The notes below the pieces were generated by a model that was given only the letters and a program-made list of their open reading frames with translations, ran no database searches and had not been told where the DNA came from. Made by a program: the position numbers and the translations under genes. A DNA stretch of 64,000 nt from Dokdonella_A sp966248875. GTDB taxonomy: Bacteria; Pseudomonadota; Gammaproteobacteria; Xanthomonadales; Rhodanobacteraceae. This document shows positions 15,141 through 23,365 of this stretch, piece after piece (position 1 is the first letter of the stretch; each line of letters opens with the position of its first letter). The stretch covers positions 1-64,000 of the forward strand of contig CBINBI010000003.1 of the NCBI GenBank assembly GCA_966248875.1. The letters are read 5' to 3'.

Positions 15141-16460
15141 ATGCACCTTCGCGTTCCGGCGATGATGCTTGCCGCAGGTTTCGCGCCCGCGATCCTGCAC
15201 GCGCAGTTCCACGATCAGGGCATGATCCGCACGCCCGCGGTCAAGACCGAGTACGTGCACCCGAAGACCGGCACGGAGGCCGAGCCGCTGGTGCTCGGCG
15301 AATGCCTGTGGGGCGGCTGCCGGCCCGAGCGGCTCGTGTTCGAGCGCTCCAACCACTGGCAGCAGAACCTGCCCTGCGATCCGTGCGTGGGGCGTCCGCA
15401 GCCGGATACGTACTGGACGGTGCTGCTCAACAACGAGCCGCGCGCCGACCTGCACAATTCCGGCCCGCCCGACGCCTCGCTGCCGCGTGCGGTGCCGGGC
15501 GAGGGCCTGATGGGTTTCCAGACGCTGCACGGCGACGACAATTTCGCCGGCGACACGTTCTGGCGCGCGCATCTCGTGCTGGATTTCATCGGCTTCGACA
15601 ATCCGGTGTTCGGCGGCATCCCGTTCCTCGCCTTCGGCGAATTCTCGCGGCGCGGCAACCGTGATCGCCCGCTGGGTTACCTCCGGCCTGGCTCGCCCGA
15701 GCATTTGTCGGTGCTCTCGTTTTCCGCGCGCCTCTGGGAAGCGGTGCCGCCGACGCCGATTCCGGGCGGCACGCAGCCGGCGACGCTGGCCTCCTACGTC
15801 TGGGTGCTCGCCGAGTGGGGCACGAAGCCGAAAGCCATCTTCATCACGCTTTATCACTACAACATCCAGAACTCGGTGCCGCCGGGCGATCCCGCGATCT
15901 ACCGCTTCAGCTGGCCGATCTCGCAGAGCGCGCTCTACCCCGGCGCCGAGATCGCCTACATCGATGCCGAGGACCTCGGCCACTACTGCGGTTTCGAGGC
16001 GCCTTCGCTGGCGCTTAACCAGGACGTGCAGTACCGCATCGACCTCGGCGCGCTGTTCGCCTGCGCCGACCGCCGCAAGCTCTTCACCGAACCGATGCCG
16101 ACGACTGGCGACATTCCGGTGACTGAGGTGCTGTGGGCCAACGAGAGCACCGGCATCGACGGCGATCTATGGATCGACGTGCACGATCAGAAAATGCTGC
16201 CGGCACCCGCCATCAGCGGATCGCCCGGCGCGACGCGGGCAGCCACCGCGATTCCGAGGGACGGCCGCGGCGCGCGCACCATCCGCGCGGCGCTCGCGCG
16301 CCAGTGCGCGGCGGCGCCGGGCTGCCGCGACCGCGCGGCGCTGGCAGCGGCCGGCCGGATCCGCGAGCTGGAGCTGCCGATCGAGCGTCAGCCGTCGCGG
16401 CCCGAGCTGTTGCGCAGCGTGCCGCCGCCGGTCGCGCCGGGCACACCGAAACGTCGTTGA
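15141..16460 (+). CDS. Secreted protein of unknown function
   Basis: 439 aa; no recognised family. The ATG at 15141 follows GGAGG at a good distance and opens a signal peptide (MHLRVPAMMLAAGFAPAILHA). The mature part has paired cysteines early (GECLWGGCRPE and LPCDPCVG) and many aromatic residues, with segments such as YWTVLLNNEPRADLHNSGPP, HLVLDFIGFDNPVFGG and SWPISQSALYPGAEIAYID suggestive of a beta-rich fold. The C-terminal 80 residues are Ala/Arg/Pro-rich and probably disordered. It stands alone between ggt and an orphan parA. It lacks the IF..GF tag of other secreted proteins in this window. Confidence 0.8.
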   Translation: MHLRVPAMMLAAGFAPAILHAQFHDQGMIRTPAVKTEYVHPKTGTEAEPLVLGECLWGGCRPERLVFERSNHWQQNLPCDPCVGRPQPDTYWTVLLNNEPRADLHNSGPPDASLPRAVPGEGLMGFQTLHGDDNFAGDTFWRAHLVLDFIGFDNPVFGGIPFLAFGEFSRRGNRDRPLGYLRPGSPEHLSVLSFSARLWEAVPPTPIPGGTQPATLASYVWVLAEWGTKPKAIFITLYHYNIQNSVPPGDPAIYRFSWPISQSALYPGAEIAYIDAEDLGHYCGFEAPSLALNQDVQYRIDLGALFACADRRKLFTEPMPTTGDIPVTEVLWANESTGIDGDLWIDVHDQKMLPAPAISGSPGATRAATAIPRDGRGARTIRAALARQCAAAPGCRDRAALAAAGRIRELELPIERQPSRPELLRSVPPPVAPGTPKRR

Positions 16461-16538
16461 GTCGCCAACTGCGCGCTTTCGCCGTCGGCGCAACGCATGT
16501 AACCTTCCCGCCAACTTTGCGTACCGACGGGAGGCGTC

Positions 16539-17171
16539 ATGCTGAAGGTCCTGGTGGCAAGTTCGAAGGGTGGCGCGGGCAAGACCACGATCGCGACCAA
16601 CCTTGCCGCGTACTACGCCGTCGACGGCAAGAACACCGTGCTGGTCGACGCCGACCGCCAGGGTTCTAGCCAGCGCTGGGCCGAGAAGCGCGCCAGAATG
16701 CCGAATGCGGTGCTCGGCCTCTCGGGCCTGCGCCGCGACTGGATGCGCCACGTGCCCGACGACGCCGAGCGCATCGTCATCGATTCCGCCGCGGGCATCC
16801 GCTCGGGCGAAGTCGGCGAGTTCCTGGACACCGTCGATGCGGTGATCGTGCCGATCCTCCCCTCCGCGATCGATCTCGAAGCGGCCGAGCCGTTCCTTGC
16901 CGATCTCGCCGACCTGCCGCGGATCAAGCGCGGGAAAGTGCCCGTCGCGCTGGTCGCGAATCGCCTCAAGCCATGGACCAACGCCTCGCAGCAGGCGGTG
17001 GACACGATCAAGCGCTTTCCGTTTCCGATCGTGGCGGAACTGCGCGACACGCAGGGCTACGTGCTCGCCTCCGAGCTCGGCAGGAGCATCTTCGACTACA
17101 ACTCGGAGCTGGTGCGCTCGCACCAGGACGACTGGGCGAAACTGATCCGCTGGCTGCGCAAGCTGGCTTGA
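16539..17171 (+). CDS. Orphan ParA-family ATPase
   Basis: 210 aa. It carries a deviant Walker A motif KGGAGKTT (residues 10-17, with the signature lysine K10), VLVDADRQGSS as the switch I/A' region, and IVIDSAAGI as Walker B. The length matches short MinD/ParA-type proteins that position cargo on the nucleoid or membrane. No parB, parS-like repeat or partition partner is adjacent, and no N-terminal DNA-binding extension or C-terminal amphipathic MinD helix is obvious. The start is supported by GGGAGG nine bases upstream. The cargo is unknown. Confidence 0.88.
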   Translation: MLKVLVASSKGGAGKTTIATNLAAYYAVDGKNTVLVDADRQGSSQRWAEKRARMPNAVLGLSGLRRDWMRHVPDDAERIVIDSAAGIRSGEVGEFLDTVDAVIVPILPSAIDLEAAEPFLADLADLPRIKRGKVPVALVANRLKPWTNASQQAVDTIKRFPFPIVAELRDTQGYVLASELGRSIFDYNSELVRSHQDDWAKLIRWLRKLA

Positions 17172-17209
17172 GGCCGTTCGCCGTGTCCCGCGGAGAAGCC
17201 TGATGTTCC

Positions 17210-17233
17210 CCCTCTCCCGCCTGCGGGAGAGGG
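17210..17233. repeat. Dispersed palindromic repeat, perfect copy
   Basis: Eleven-base arms CCCTCTCCCGC and GCGGGAGAGGG flank a two-base centre; a GGGCGAGGG tail follows. This is the most symmetrical copy of the element in the window, located in the gap between parA and the EF-hand gene. Confidence 0.85.
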
Positions 17234-17410
17234 CCGGGCGAGGGCAAGCTCGAGACGACGTTCCCAGCTCACGCGATTTCGGCGCGATGTTTCCACGAGC
17301 GCCGAGGCGCGATGTCGATTTGCATCTCTTTGCATCGCGCCCGTCAGCGGCGCCGGGCTTCGCGCGTTCATGTCACTGCGGCCGACGTGGCCGTCTCACG
17401 AGCACCTGCC

Positions 17411-17872
17411 ATGCGCAAGACCCATATCTCCCTCCTGCTTCTCTCCGCACTGCTCGCGACCGCGGCGTCCGCCGCCGATCCGGGCGCGTCCGACCAGCGC
17501 GCCGAGCGCCGCCACCAGCTCTTCGGCACGATCGACGCCGACCGCGACGGAACGGTCAGCCGTGCCGAATACAAGGACTGGATCGACAGCCGCTTCACGA
17601 AACTCGACACGAACGGCGACGGCGTCGTCAGCGCGGACGAGCTTGCGAATTCCGACGTGGCCGCCGGGCACCTGCAGAAGCACGCCGACCGCATCGTGCG
17701 CCGCTACGACACCAGCGGCAGCGGTCAGATCAGCAAGGCCGATTTCGAGGCGAAGGAAATGCAGCGCTTCGACCGCATGAGCAACGGCACCGACACGATC
17801 ACGGAAGACCAGTTCGCTGCCTCGCGACGGTTCAGGCATCGCTCCCCGCGGGCGGGGTACGGCGCCGGCTGA
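17411..17872 (+). CDS. Secreted EF-hand calcium-binding protein
   Basis: 153 aa with a signal peptide (MRKTHISLLLLSALLATAASA). It has at least three canonical EF-hand loops: DADRDGTVSRAE, DTNGDGVVSADE and DTSGSGQISKAD, plus a weaker fourth (NGTDTITEDQF). EF-hands of this calmodulin-like type in secreted bacterial proteins bind calcium. The final 20 residues are basic (SRRFRHRSPRAGYGAG). The ATG at 17411 is chosen because it starts the signal peptide. Its partner is unknown. Confidence 0.87.
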   Translation: MRKTHISLLLLSALLATAASAADPGASDQRAERRHQLFGTIDADRDGTVSRAEYKDWIDSRFTKLDTNGDGVVSADELANSDVAAGHLQKHADRIVRRYDTSGSGQISKADFEAKEMQRFDRMSNGTDTITEDQFAASRRFRHRSPRAGYGAG

Positions 17873-18027
17873 CACTGCTTCACTTGCCCCGTCGAGCCGG
17901 CGGGCGGGACGATCCGAGCGCCCGCCCGCCGGTTTCGCGCCACGGCCGTGTCCGTTCCGCAAGATTCACCCGAGCCGCGGCGAATGCGGCATGATCTGCG
18001 CACCGCCTTCGCATACGAGGACTTTTC

Positions 18028-18510
18028 ATGGCCGCGCGCGAGATCATCTTGGTGCGCCACGCGCACGCCGAACCGGCCGTCGCGGGGCAGGACGACATCG
18101 CACGGGTCCTCAGCGTTCGCGGCGAAGCCGAGGCCGACGCTGCCGGCGCATGGCTCAAGCATCACGCCGCGGCGCCGGCGCGCGTGCTCTGCTCGCCCGC
18201 CGCGCGCGCACGCGAGACCTGCGAGCGCGTGCTGGCTGCGATCGGCTACACCGACCTGCGCAGCGAAGCGCGCATCTACGAGGCGACGCCGGGGACGCTG
18301 ATCCGCGTGATCGACGAGCACGCCGATGCGAACCCGCTGCTCGTCGTCGGCCACAATCCCGGGCTCGAGAATCTGGTTGCGCTGCTCACCGAGGGCGCGT
18401 CCGATTCCGGGCGTGGCATTCCGCCGGCGGGCGTCGTGTGGCTCGGCCTGCCCTCCGCCACGTCGATGGACCCCGGCACGGCCGAAGTGCACCATTTCTG
18501 GTGGCCATGA
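18028..18510 (+). CDS. SixA-like histidine phosphatase
   Basis: 160 aa. A histidine phosphatase (phosphoglycerate mutase-like) domain fills the protein. The catalytic signature is LVRHAHAE (H11), and the second histidine lies in VVGHNPGLENL (H109). Size and motif match the SixA group, which dephosphorylates phosphohistidine in HPt domains or the nitrogen PTS protein NPr. It opens a four-gene plus-strand group with a YceI-like protein 16 bases downstream. Identity as SixA itself is likely but not proven. Confidence 0.85.
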   Translation: MAAREIILVRHAHAEPAVAGQDDIARVLSVRGEAEADAAGAWLKHHAAAPARVLCSPAARARETCERVLAAIGYTDLRSEARIYEATPGTLIRVIDEHADANPLLVVGHNPGLENLVALLTEGASDSGRGIPPAGVVWLGLPSATSMDPGTAEVHHFWWP

Positions 18511-18526
18511 ACGCCGGAACGGCTCG

Positions 18527-19123
18527 ATGGCGCGGCATGGCCTGAATCCCACGCTGCTCCTCGCCGTGATGCTGGCGACGGGGCCGGCCGCCGCTGCCGA
18601 TGCGCGCACGGACCAGGTCCAGCTCGACAGCTCGCGCTCGCACGCCGAATTCGCCGTCAAGGTGATGTGGCTCGTCACGGTGCACGGCCGCTTCGGCAAG
18701 GTTCGCGGCACCGTCGAGGTCGACCGTTTCCGCAGCCAGGCCGTCGTCGATGCGCGCATTGATGCCAACGCCGTCGAGATGAACAACAAGGGATACGAGG
18801 ACTGGGTGAAATCGGACGAGTTCTTCGACGTCGCGCGCTATCCCGAAATCCGCTTCGTCTCCGAGTCGTTTCCGCTGCAGCGCCTGCGCAGGGGCGGGCA
18901 GCTCAGCGGAACCCTGACCATCCGCGGCATCGGCCAGCCTGCGACGTTCGTCCTCGCGCCGGCCGAGTGCGAGCGTGCGGCCTACGATTGCCCGATCATC
19001 GTCAACGGCTCGATCCGCCGCTCCGCCTTCGGCATGCGCTCGCGGCGTGGCGCTCTGAGCGACAAGGTCGATCTGCACTTCGAGGTGTTCGCGGTTCCGT
19101 CGGCGGAGCGGCTGAGTCCGTGA
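18527..19123 (+). CDS. YceI-family periplasmic lipid-binding-like protein
   Basis: 198 aa with a signal peptide ending near TGPAAAADA. The YceI lipocalin-like fold is shown by HAEFAVKVMWLVTVHGRFGKVRGTVEVD, then VDARIDANAVEM, KSDEFFDVARYPEIRFVSE and GTLTIRG. The family binds isoprenoid or other amphiphilic ligands in the periplasm. The stop overlaps the next ATG (TGATG), coupling it to the phospholipase-D-like lipoprotein. Confidence 0.88.
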   Translation: MARHGLNPTLLLAVMLATGPAAAADARTDQVQLDSSRSHAEFAVKVMWLVTVHGRFGKVRGTVEVDRFRSQAVVDARIDANAVEMNNKGYEDWVKSDEFFDVARYPEIRFVSESFPLQRLRRGGQLSGTLTIRGIGQPATFVLAPAECERAAYDCPIIVNGSIRRSAFGMRSRRGALSDKVDLHFEVFAVPSAERLSP

Positions 19124-20967
19124 TGTGCAAGGCGTCTGCGCGACGCTGGCACGGTCCGGCCGTGCGCTGCGTCCTGCTCGCGCTGGCCGCGGTCATGATC
19201 GCGGGATGCGGGCTCAACCGCCGGCTCGCGCGGCAGGCGGACGCCGTCGTAGCGGCGACGCGTCCGACCGCCGTCACCTGCGCGCGCGCGGATCACTGCG
19301 CCATCGAATCGCCGTATCGCGCGCTCGTCGCCGAGGCGAACGCGGCAAGCACGCCGGACAAGCCGGTTCACTTCGTCAACATGCTCGAAGTCGGCGCGGA
19401 CTCGCTGCTCCTGCGCGTGCACCTGATCCGCGCGGCACGGAAGAGCATCGACATCCAGAGCTTCATCTGGGCCGAGGACGACGCCGGCTGGCTCGTGCTC
19501 GACGAGCTGCTCGCGGCCGCCCGTCGCGGCGTGCGCGTGCGCGTGATCGTCGATCAGCTGTTCTCGCTGGACGATGTCGAATGGCTGTCGCGCATCGCGA
19601 GCGCGCACGCGAACTTCGAGTTCCGCCTCTACAACCCCACCTTCGACGAGGCCGTCACGCAGCCGCTCGAATTTGCCGCCGGGCTCCTCTGCTGCTTCTC
19701 GTCGTTCAACCAGCGCATGCACAACAAGCTGTTCCTCGTCGACGGCGAACTCGGCATCGCGGGCGGGCGCAACTACGAGAACCGCTATTTCGACTGGGAC
19801 CAGGAATTCGATTACCGCGACCGCGACGTCCTCGTGCTCGGTCCCGCCGCCGGCCGCGAGATGCAGGCCTCGTTCGAGCAGTTCTGGGCGCACCCGCGCG
19901 CGGTGCCGCTGACGCGGCTCAACGACGTCAACCGGCGCATCGTCGCCGACGCGGGCAAGGCCGAGACGCTGGCGCCGCCGCCCGACGTCGACTGGGCGCG
20001 GATCACGGCGCTGCGCGCAGAGGCGACCGATCCGGACCGCATCCGCGCGCTCTTCGTGGACGACGCGCTCCGCGTCGGCGCGGTCGAGTACTTTTCCGAC
20101 GCGCCCGACAAGCCCGAGCATCCCGACGACGCCGCCGAGCAGGCGCTGACCGAGCACATCGCCAGGCTCCTGCACGGCGCGCAGCGCGAAGTGATCTTCG
20201 AGACGCCCTATCTCGTGCTGAGCAAGCACGCGCGGCGCATCTTCCGCGATCTGCACGACCGCACGCCGCGGGTGCCGGTGATCGTCTCGACGAACTCGCT
20301 GGCGGCGACGGACGCGTTCTACGTCTACGCGCTTTCGTACAAGTACAAGAAGCGCTATCTCAAGCGCTACGGATTCGAGATCCACGAGTTCAAGCCGTTC
20401 CCCGGCGACGCCGCCGACTTCGTGCGCGACTACGCCCGGCTTGCCGGCGGCGGCAACGAAGGCGAATACGAGCGTTTCGGCAAGGCGCCGCTGACGCGCG
20501 GCGGCGTGCGGCTCGGGCTGCACGCGAAGTCGCTGGTCATCGACGGCGCGGTCAGCGTGATCGGATCGCACAATTTCGATCCGCGCTCGGACGTGTACAA
20601 CACCGAATCGGGCTTCATCATCCACGACGCGGCCGTCGCCGAGCGCCTGCGCGCCGCGATGCTGCGCGATGCCGCGCCCCGCAACGCCTGGGTTATCGCG
20701 CGCCGGCCGCGCCCGGCCTTCGTCGGCCGCATCAACAACGCAATCGCCGACCTGTCGACCGCGCTGCCGCTGTTCGATTTCTGGCCGTTCCGCTACGCGT
20801 CGAGCTACGAGAAGAAGCCCGATTGCGAGCCGCTCAAGCCTTCCGACCCGCGCTTCTACGACTGCTACGAAGACGCCGGCGACTTCCCCGAAGTCGATCT
20901 GCCGCTGAAGACGATCTACACGAGGATCGTGACGGCGTTCGGGGCGGGGCTGGTGGGAATTCTTTGA
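19123..20967 (+). CDS. Phospholipase D-family lipoprotein (cardiolipin synthase C-like)
   Basis: 614 aa. A lipoprotein signal with lipobox IAGC (C29) puts it at the cell envelope. Two HKD motifs are present: HNKLFLVDGELGIAGGRN (H200, K202, D207) and HAKSLVIDGAVSVIGSHNFDPRS (H467, K469, D474). Two HKD units in one chain are the hallmark of phospholipase D/cardiolipin synthases; the layout and length resemble ClsC-type enzymes, but these are not usually lipoproteins. A transphosphatidylase role in membrane lipid remodelling is inferred. It is coupled to the YceI gene by overlapping codons. Confidence 0.88.
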   Translation: MCKASARRWHGPAVRCVLLALAAVMIAGCGLNRRLARQADAVVAATRPTAVTCARADHCAIESPYRALVAEANAASTPDKPVHFVNMLEVGADSLLLRVHLIRAARKSIDIQSFIWAEDDAGWLVLDELLAAARRGVRVRVIVDQLFSLDDVEWLSRIASAHANFEFRLYNPTFDEAVTQPLEFAAGLLCCFSSFNQRMHNKLFLVDGELGIAGGRNYENRYFDWDQEFDYRDRDVLVLGPAAGREMQASFEQFWAHPRAVPLTRLNDVNRRIVADAGKAETLAPPPDVDWARITALRAEATDPDRIRALFVDDALRVGAVEYFSDAPDKPEHPDDAAEQALTEHIARLLHGAQREVIFETPYLVLSKHARRIFRDLHDRTPRVPVIVSTNSLAATDAFYVYALSYKYKKRYLKRYGFEIHEFKPFPGDAADFVRDYARLAGGGNEGEYERFGKAPLTRGGVRLGLHAKSLVIDGAVSVIGSHNFDPRSDVYNTESGFIIHDAAVAERLRAAMLRDAAPRNAWVIARRPRPAFVGRINNAIADLSTALPLFDFWPFRYASSYEKKPDCEPLKPSDPRFYDCYEDAGDFPEVDLPLKTIYTRIVTAFGAGLVGIL

Positions 20968-20968
20968 G

Positions 20969-21062
20969 GCGGAGATTGGGGATTGGGGATTGGCATTCGC
21001 AAAAGCCTGCTGTCGGTCTCGCTTCTCTCGAATTCCCAATCCCGAATCCCCAATCCCCGCCC
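20969..21062. repeat. Long inverted repeat built of GGGGATTG units
   Basis: The left arm (20969-20996) contains GATTGGGGATTGGGGATT and the right arm (about 21031-21062) its near-complement AATCCCGAATCCCCAATC; about 24 of 28 positions pair, with a 35-base loop. It starts two bases after the phospholipase stop codon, so the transcript would fold into a long hairpin there. The tandem ATT-GGGG unit inside each arm suggests a dispersed element rather than a simple terminator. Confidence 0.85.
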
Positions 21063-21128
21063 TCCTCCACATTGACGCTCCCCTCCCTAACTGGCAGTCT
21101 TTCGGCCCTTTCTCCGCGGAGCCGCCCC

Positions 21129-21707
21129 ATGTCGCTCGCAATCACCATCGAGCTCGGCGATGCCGACCTCCAGCACTTCATCGACGCCATGCGACGCGCG
21201 CAGGACGAGGCGAAGCACCTGTCGCCGGCGCAGGTCACCGAGTCCGCCGCGAAGCTGCTGGACGAGGGACATCACGTCAAACTGCCCCAGTTCATCGCCG
21301 AGCGGCTCGCGAAGCTCGACAGCATGATCTCGATGGTCAACGACCAGGGCTTCGCGCTGCCCGAGGAGGATCGCCAGCGCGTGCTGGCCTGCCTCACGTA
21401 TTTCGCGAATCCGAAGGACATCATTCCGGACAACGTGCCGGTGCTCGGATTCCTCGACGACGCGATCATGATCGAGCTGTGCGTGCGCGAGCTGCAGCAC
21501 GAGATCGAGGCCTATGACGATTTCGTCGCCTACCGCAACGAAGAGGCGCAGCGCCGCGGCGTCGATCCGGCGACGCTCAAGACCGAGCGGGTGGAATGGG
21601 CCGAGGCGCGCCGCGTCGAGCTGCTCAACCGCATGCGCAACCGGCGCATGCAGAGCTACAGCAGCTCCAGCGGCTGGCGGCCGACGCTGTTCAAGTTCGG
21701 CGGCTGA
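21129..21707 (+). CDS. DUF1232 (YkvA-like) protein
   Basis: 192 aa. The DUF1232 signature is clear at about residues 83-105: LTYFANPKDIIPDNVPVLGFLDDA. N-terminal residues 1-80 are helical and charged, and the C-terminus is basic (NRMRNRRMQSYSSSSGW). The family function is unknown; many members are small membrane-associated proteins, but no convincing membrane helix is seen here. It ends 25 bases before an intrinsic terminator. Confidence 0.85.
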   Translation: MSLAITIELGDADLQHFIDAMRRAQDEAKHLSPAQVTESAAKLLDEGHHVKLPQFIAERLAKLDSMISMVNDQGFALPEEDRQRVLACLTYFANPKDIIPDNVPVLGFLDDAIMIELCVRELQHEIEAYDDFVAYRNEEAQRRGVDPATLKTERVEWAEARRVELLNRMRNRRMQSYSSSSGWRPTLFKFGG

Positions 21708-21732
21708 AGCACAGGCCGCACGATGTCGAAAG

Positions 21733-21758
21733 ACGGCCGCCGCGAGGCGGCCGTTTTT
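21733..21758 (+). terminator. Rho-independent terminator
   Basis: ACGGCCGCC-GCGA-GGCGGCCGT: perfect 9-bp GC-rich stem with a GNRA-type loop, followed immediately by TTTTG. It lies after the DUF1232 gene and opposite the end of the convergent RDD gene; the minus-strand reading lacks a T-run of the same quality. Confidence 0.9.
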
Positions 21759-21761
21759 GTT

Positions 21762-23222
21762 TCATTCGCTGCATCCCGGCAGTAGCCGGTTCGGAACGCT
21801 GGCCGAGCAGGTCCAGGCGAGCGAGCCCGACGCATCCGGCGTCGCCTGCATCTGGATGCGCTGGCCGCGCAGCATCGCGTTGACGGCATTCGTGCCGGCG
21901 AACGTGACGACGACGCGACACTCGGGCTCGATGGCGACCTGGCTGACATACGGCACTGCACCGAAGTTTGCGGCGTCGAAACCTGCCTCGTCGCCGGAGT
22001 CCGGGCAGCGGTCGTTGCCCGCGTAGAACGCCGCAACGGCCATCTTCGCGGCATCGGCCGCGGCCGTTCCGGTGGCCGCCTGCGCTCGCGAGATGTACTC
22101 CTGATACGCCGGAATCGCGATCGCCGCCATGATCCCGATCGGAATCAGCGCGAGGCAGAGAATGTTGACGAGCCAGCCGTACCACGGCATCGGCGGACGC
22201 ACCGTCGGCAGCGGCTCGCCGGGCCGCACGTCACGGAACACGACCAGCGTGCTCGCGAGGAAATCGTGCAGCGCCTGCTTGCGCTCGGTCCATCCGGCCA
22301 GCATGAAGCCGATGTTGGCCACGAGCGCCGAGAGGATCTTGCCGAAGAAGCGGCCGGTCGCGCGCGCGAAGCTGATCCTGCCGCCGCGTTCGTCGGTGAC
22401 CTTGATGCCCATGGCGCGCTTGCCCAGCGTCGCCTGCGTCGCCGAGCTTTCCTGCAGCGCGAAATAGAGCCAGTAGATGATCATCACGACGGCGTAATTG
22501 AGCATGACGCCGGTGATGACCGCGCTGATGCTGCCCGAGAAGGCGAGGCCGAGCAGCAGCACCATGCCGGCGATCCAGCCGATCACGCCGACGATGAAGC
22601 CGTCCATGAAATACGCCGCGCCGCGGCGCCAGAATCCGGCGTGGATGGCAGGGCCGGCCGGCAGCACCCCCGCCGCTGCCGTCGTGTCGGCACTGGCCGT
22701 GGCGGCGATTCCGGCGAGATTGTGGCCGTGGTCGGCCGGCATCGTCGGGGCGTAGCCCGCCGGCCGCGCGCTGGCGGTGGCGATGTCGGGCTCATCGGCG
22801 ACCTCTTCCGTCGGCGCGACCGGCGGCGGCGGCGACATGTCGCGGAACGATTGCCACGTGCTCGCGCCGACCTCGGCGATCATCAGCCGGTCCGGCCAGA
22901 GGCCGTGCTCGATGCGCTCCTCCACGAAGACGCGCGGCACGGGGCCGCGCGGCGTGCCGTCCAGCAGGACGAACAGCGCCGGCCGGCCGTCGGGCGCGCA
23001 GATCTCCGCTTCGGCGCCGACGGCGGCCGCCCCGGCCTGCAGCGTCTGCAGCTTGCCGAGATCCTCGCTTTCCTTGATCGTCAGCGGTGCCCGCACCAGC
23101 ACCTGATCGGTGAGCTTGGCGGGCTCCATGCGGAAGTAAGCCGCGAGCGCCGGCCAGACGTTCTCGGGTGCGTAGCCCGGCAGCGTGGAGCCGGTCAGCA
23201 CGAGCGCATACCTGCTTTCCAT
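21762..23222 (-). CDS. RDD-family membrane protein with pilin-like C-terminal domain
   Basis: 486 aa with an unusual domain order. Residues 1-130 are soluble and end with a GYF_2-like pattern (VEERIEHGLWPDRLMIAEVGASTWQSF). A Pro/Ala-rich linker spans 130-190. The RDD domain spans about 195-335 (FWRRGAAYFMDGFIVG opening, LGKRAMGIKV, and KQALHDFLASTLVV closing). Residues 350-380 form another membrane helix reading PIGIMAAIAIPAYQEYISRAQ, which is the hallmark of type IV pilin N-terminal helices. The last 100 residues resemble a pilin head with a GSLAWTC...LLPGC cysteine ending. The prepilin peptidase site is absent, so it is probably not assembled as a pilin. The function is unknown. Confidence 0.85.
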   Translation of the reverse strand: MESRYALVLTGSTLPGYAPENVWPALAAYFRMEPAKLTDQVLVRAPLTIKESEDLGKLQTLQAGAAAVGAEAEICAPDGRPALFVLLDGTPRGPVPRVFVEERIEHGLWPDRLMIAEVGASTWQSFRDMSPPPPVAPTEEVADEPDIATASARPAGYAPTMPADHGHNLAGIAATASADTTAAAGVLPAGPAIHAGFWRRGAAYFMDGFIVGVIGWIAGMVLLLGLAFSGSISAVITGVMLNYAVVMIIYWLYFALQESSATQATLGKRAMGIKVTDERGGRISFARATGRFFGKILSALVANIGFMLAGWTERKQALHDFLASTLVVFRDVRPGEPLPTVRPPMPWYGWLVNILCLALIPIGIMAAIAIPAYQEYISRAQAATGTAAADAAKMAVAAFYAGNDRCPDSGDEAGFDAANFGAVPYVSQVAIEPECRVVVTFAGTNAVNAMLRGQRIQMQATPDASGSLAWTCSASVPNRLLPGCSE

Positions 23223-23365
23223 CGTCCCCCTCCCCTGTCTCCGCCCCGCCGGACCCGCTCCGGACGCCTAAGCCTACGGGGAATTGCCGCGCAGGCAAGC
23301 AAGGCCGGCTCGTGACAGAGCGGCCGAGTGCGCCGCTGCTTGCGGATTTTTTACGGGATTGCGCC

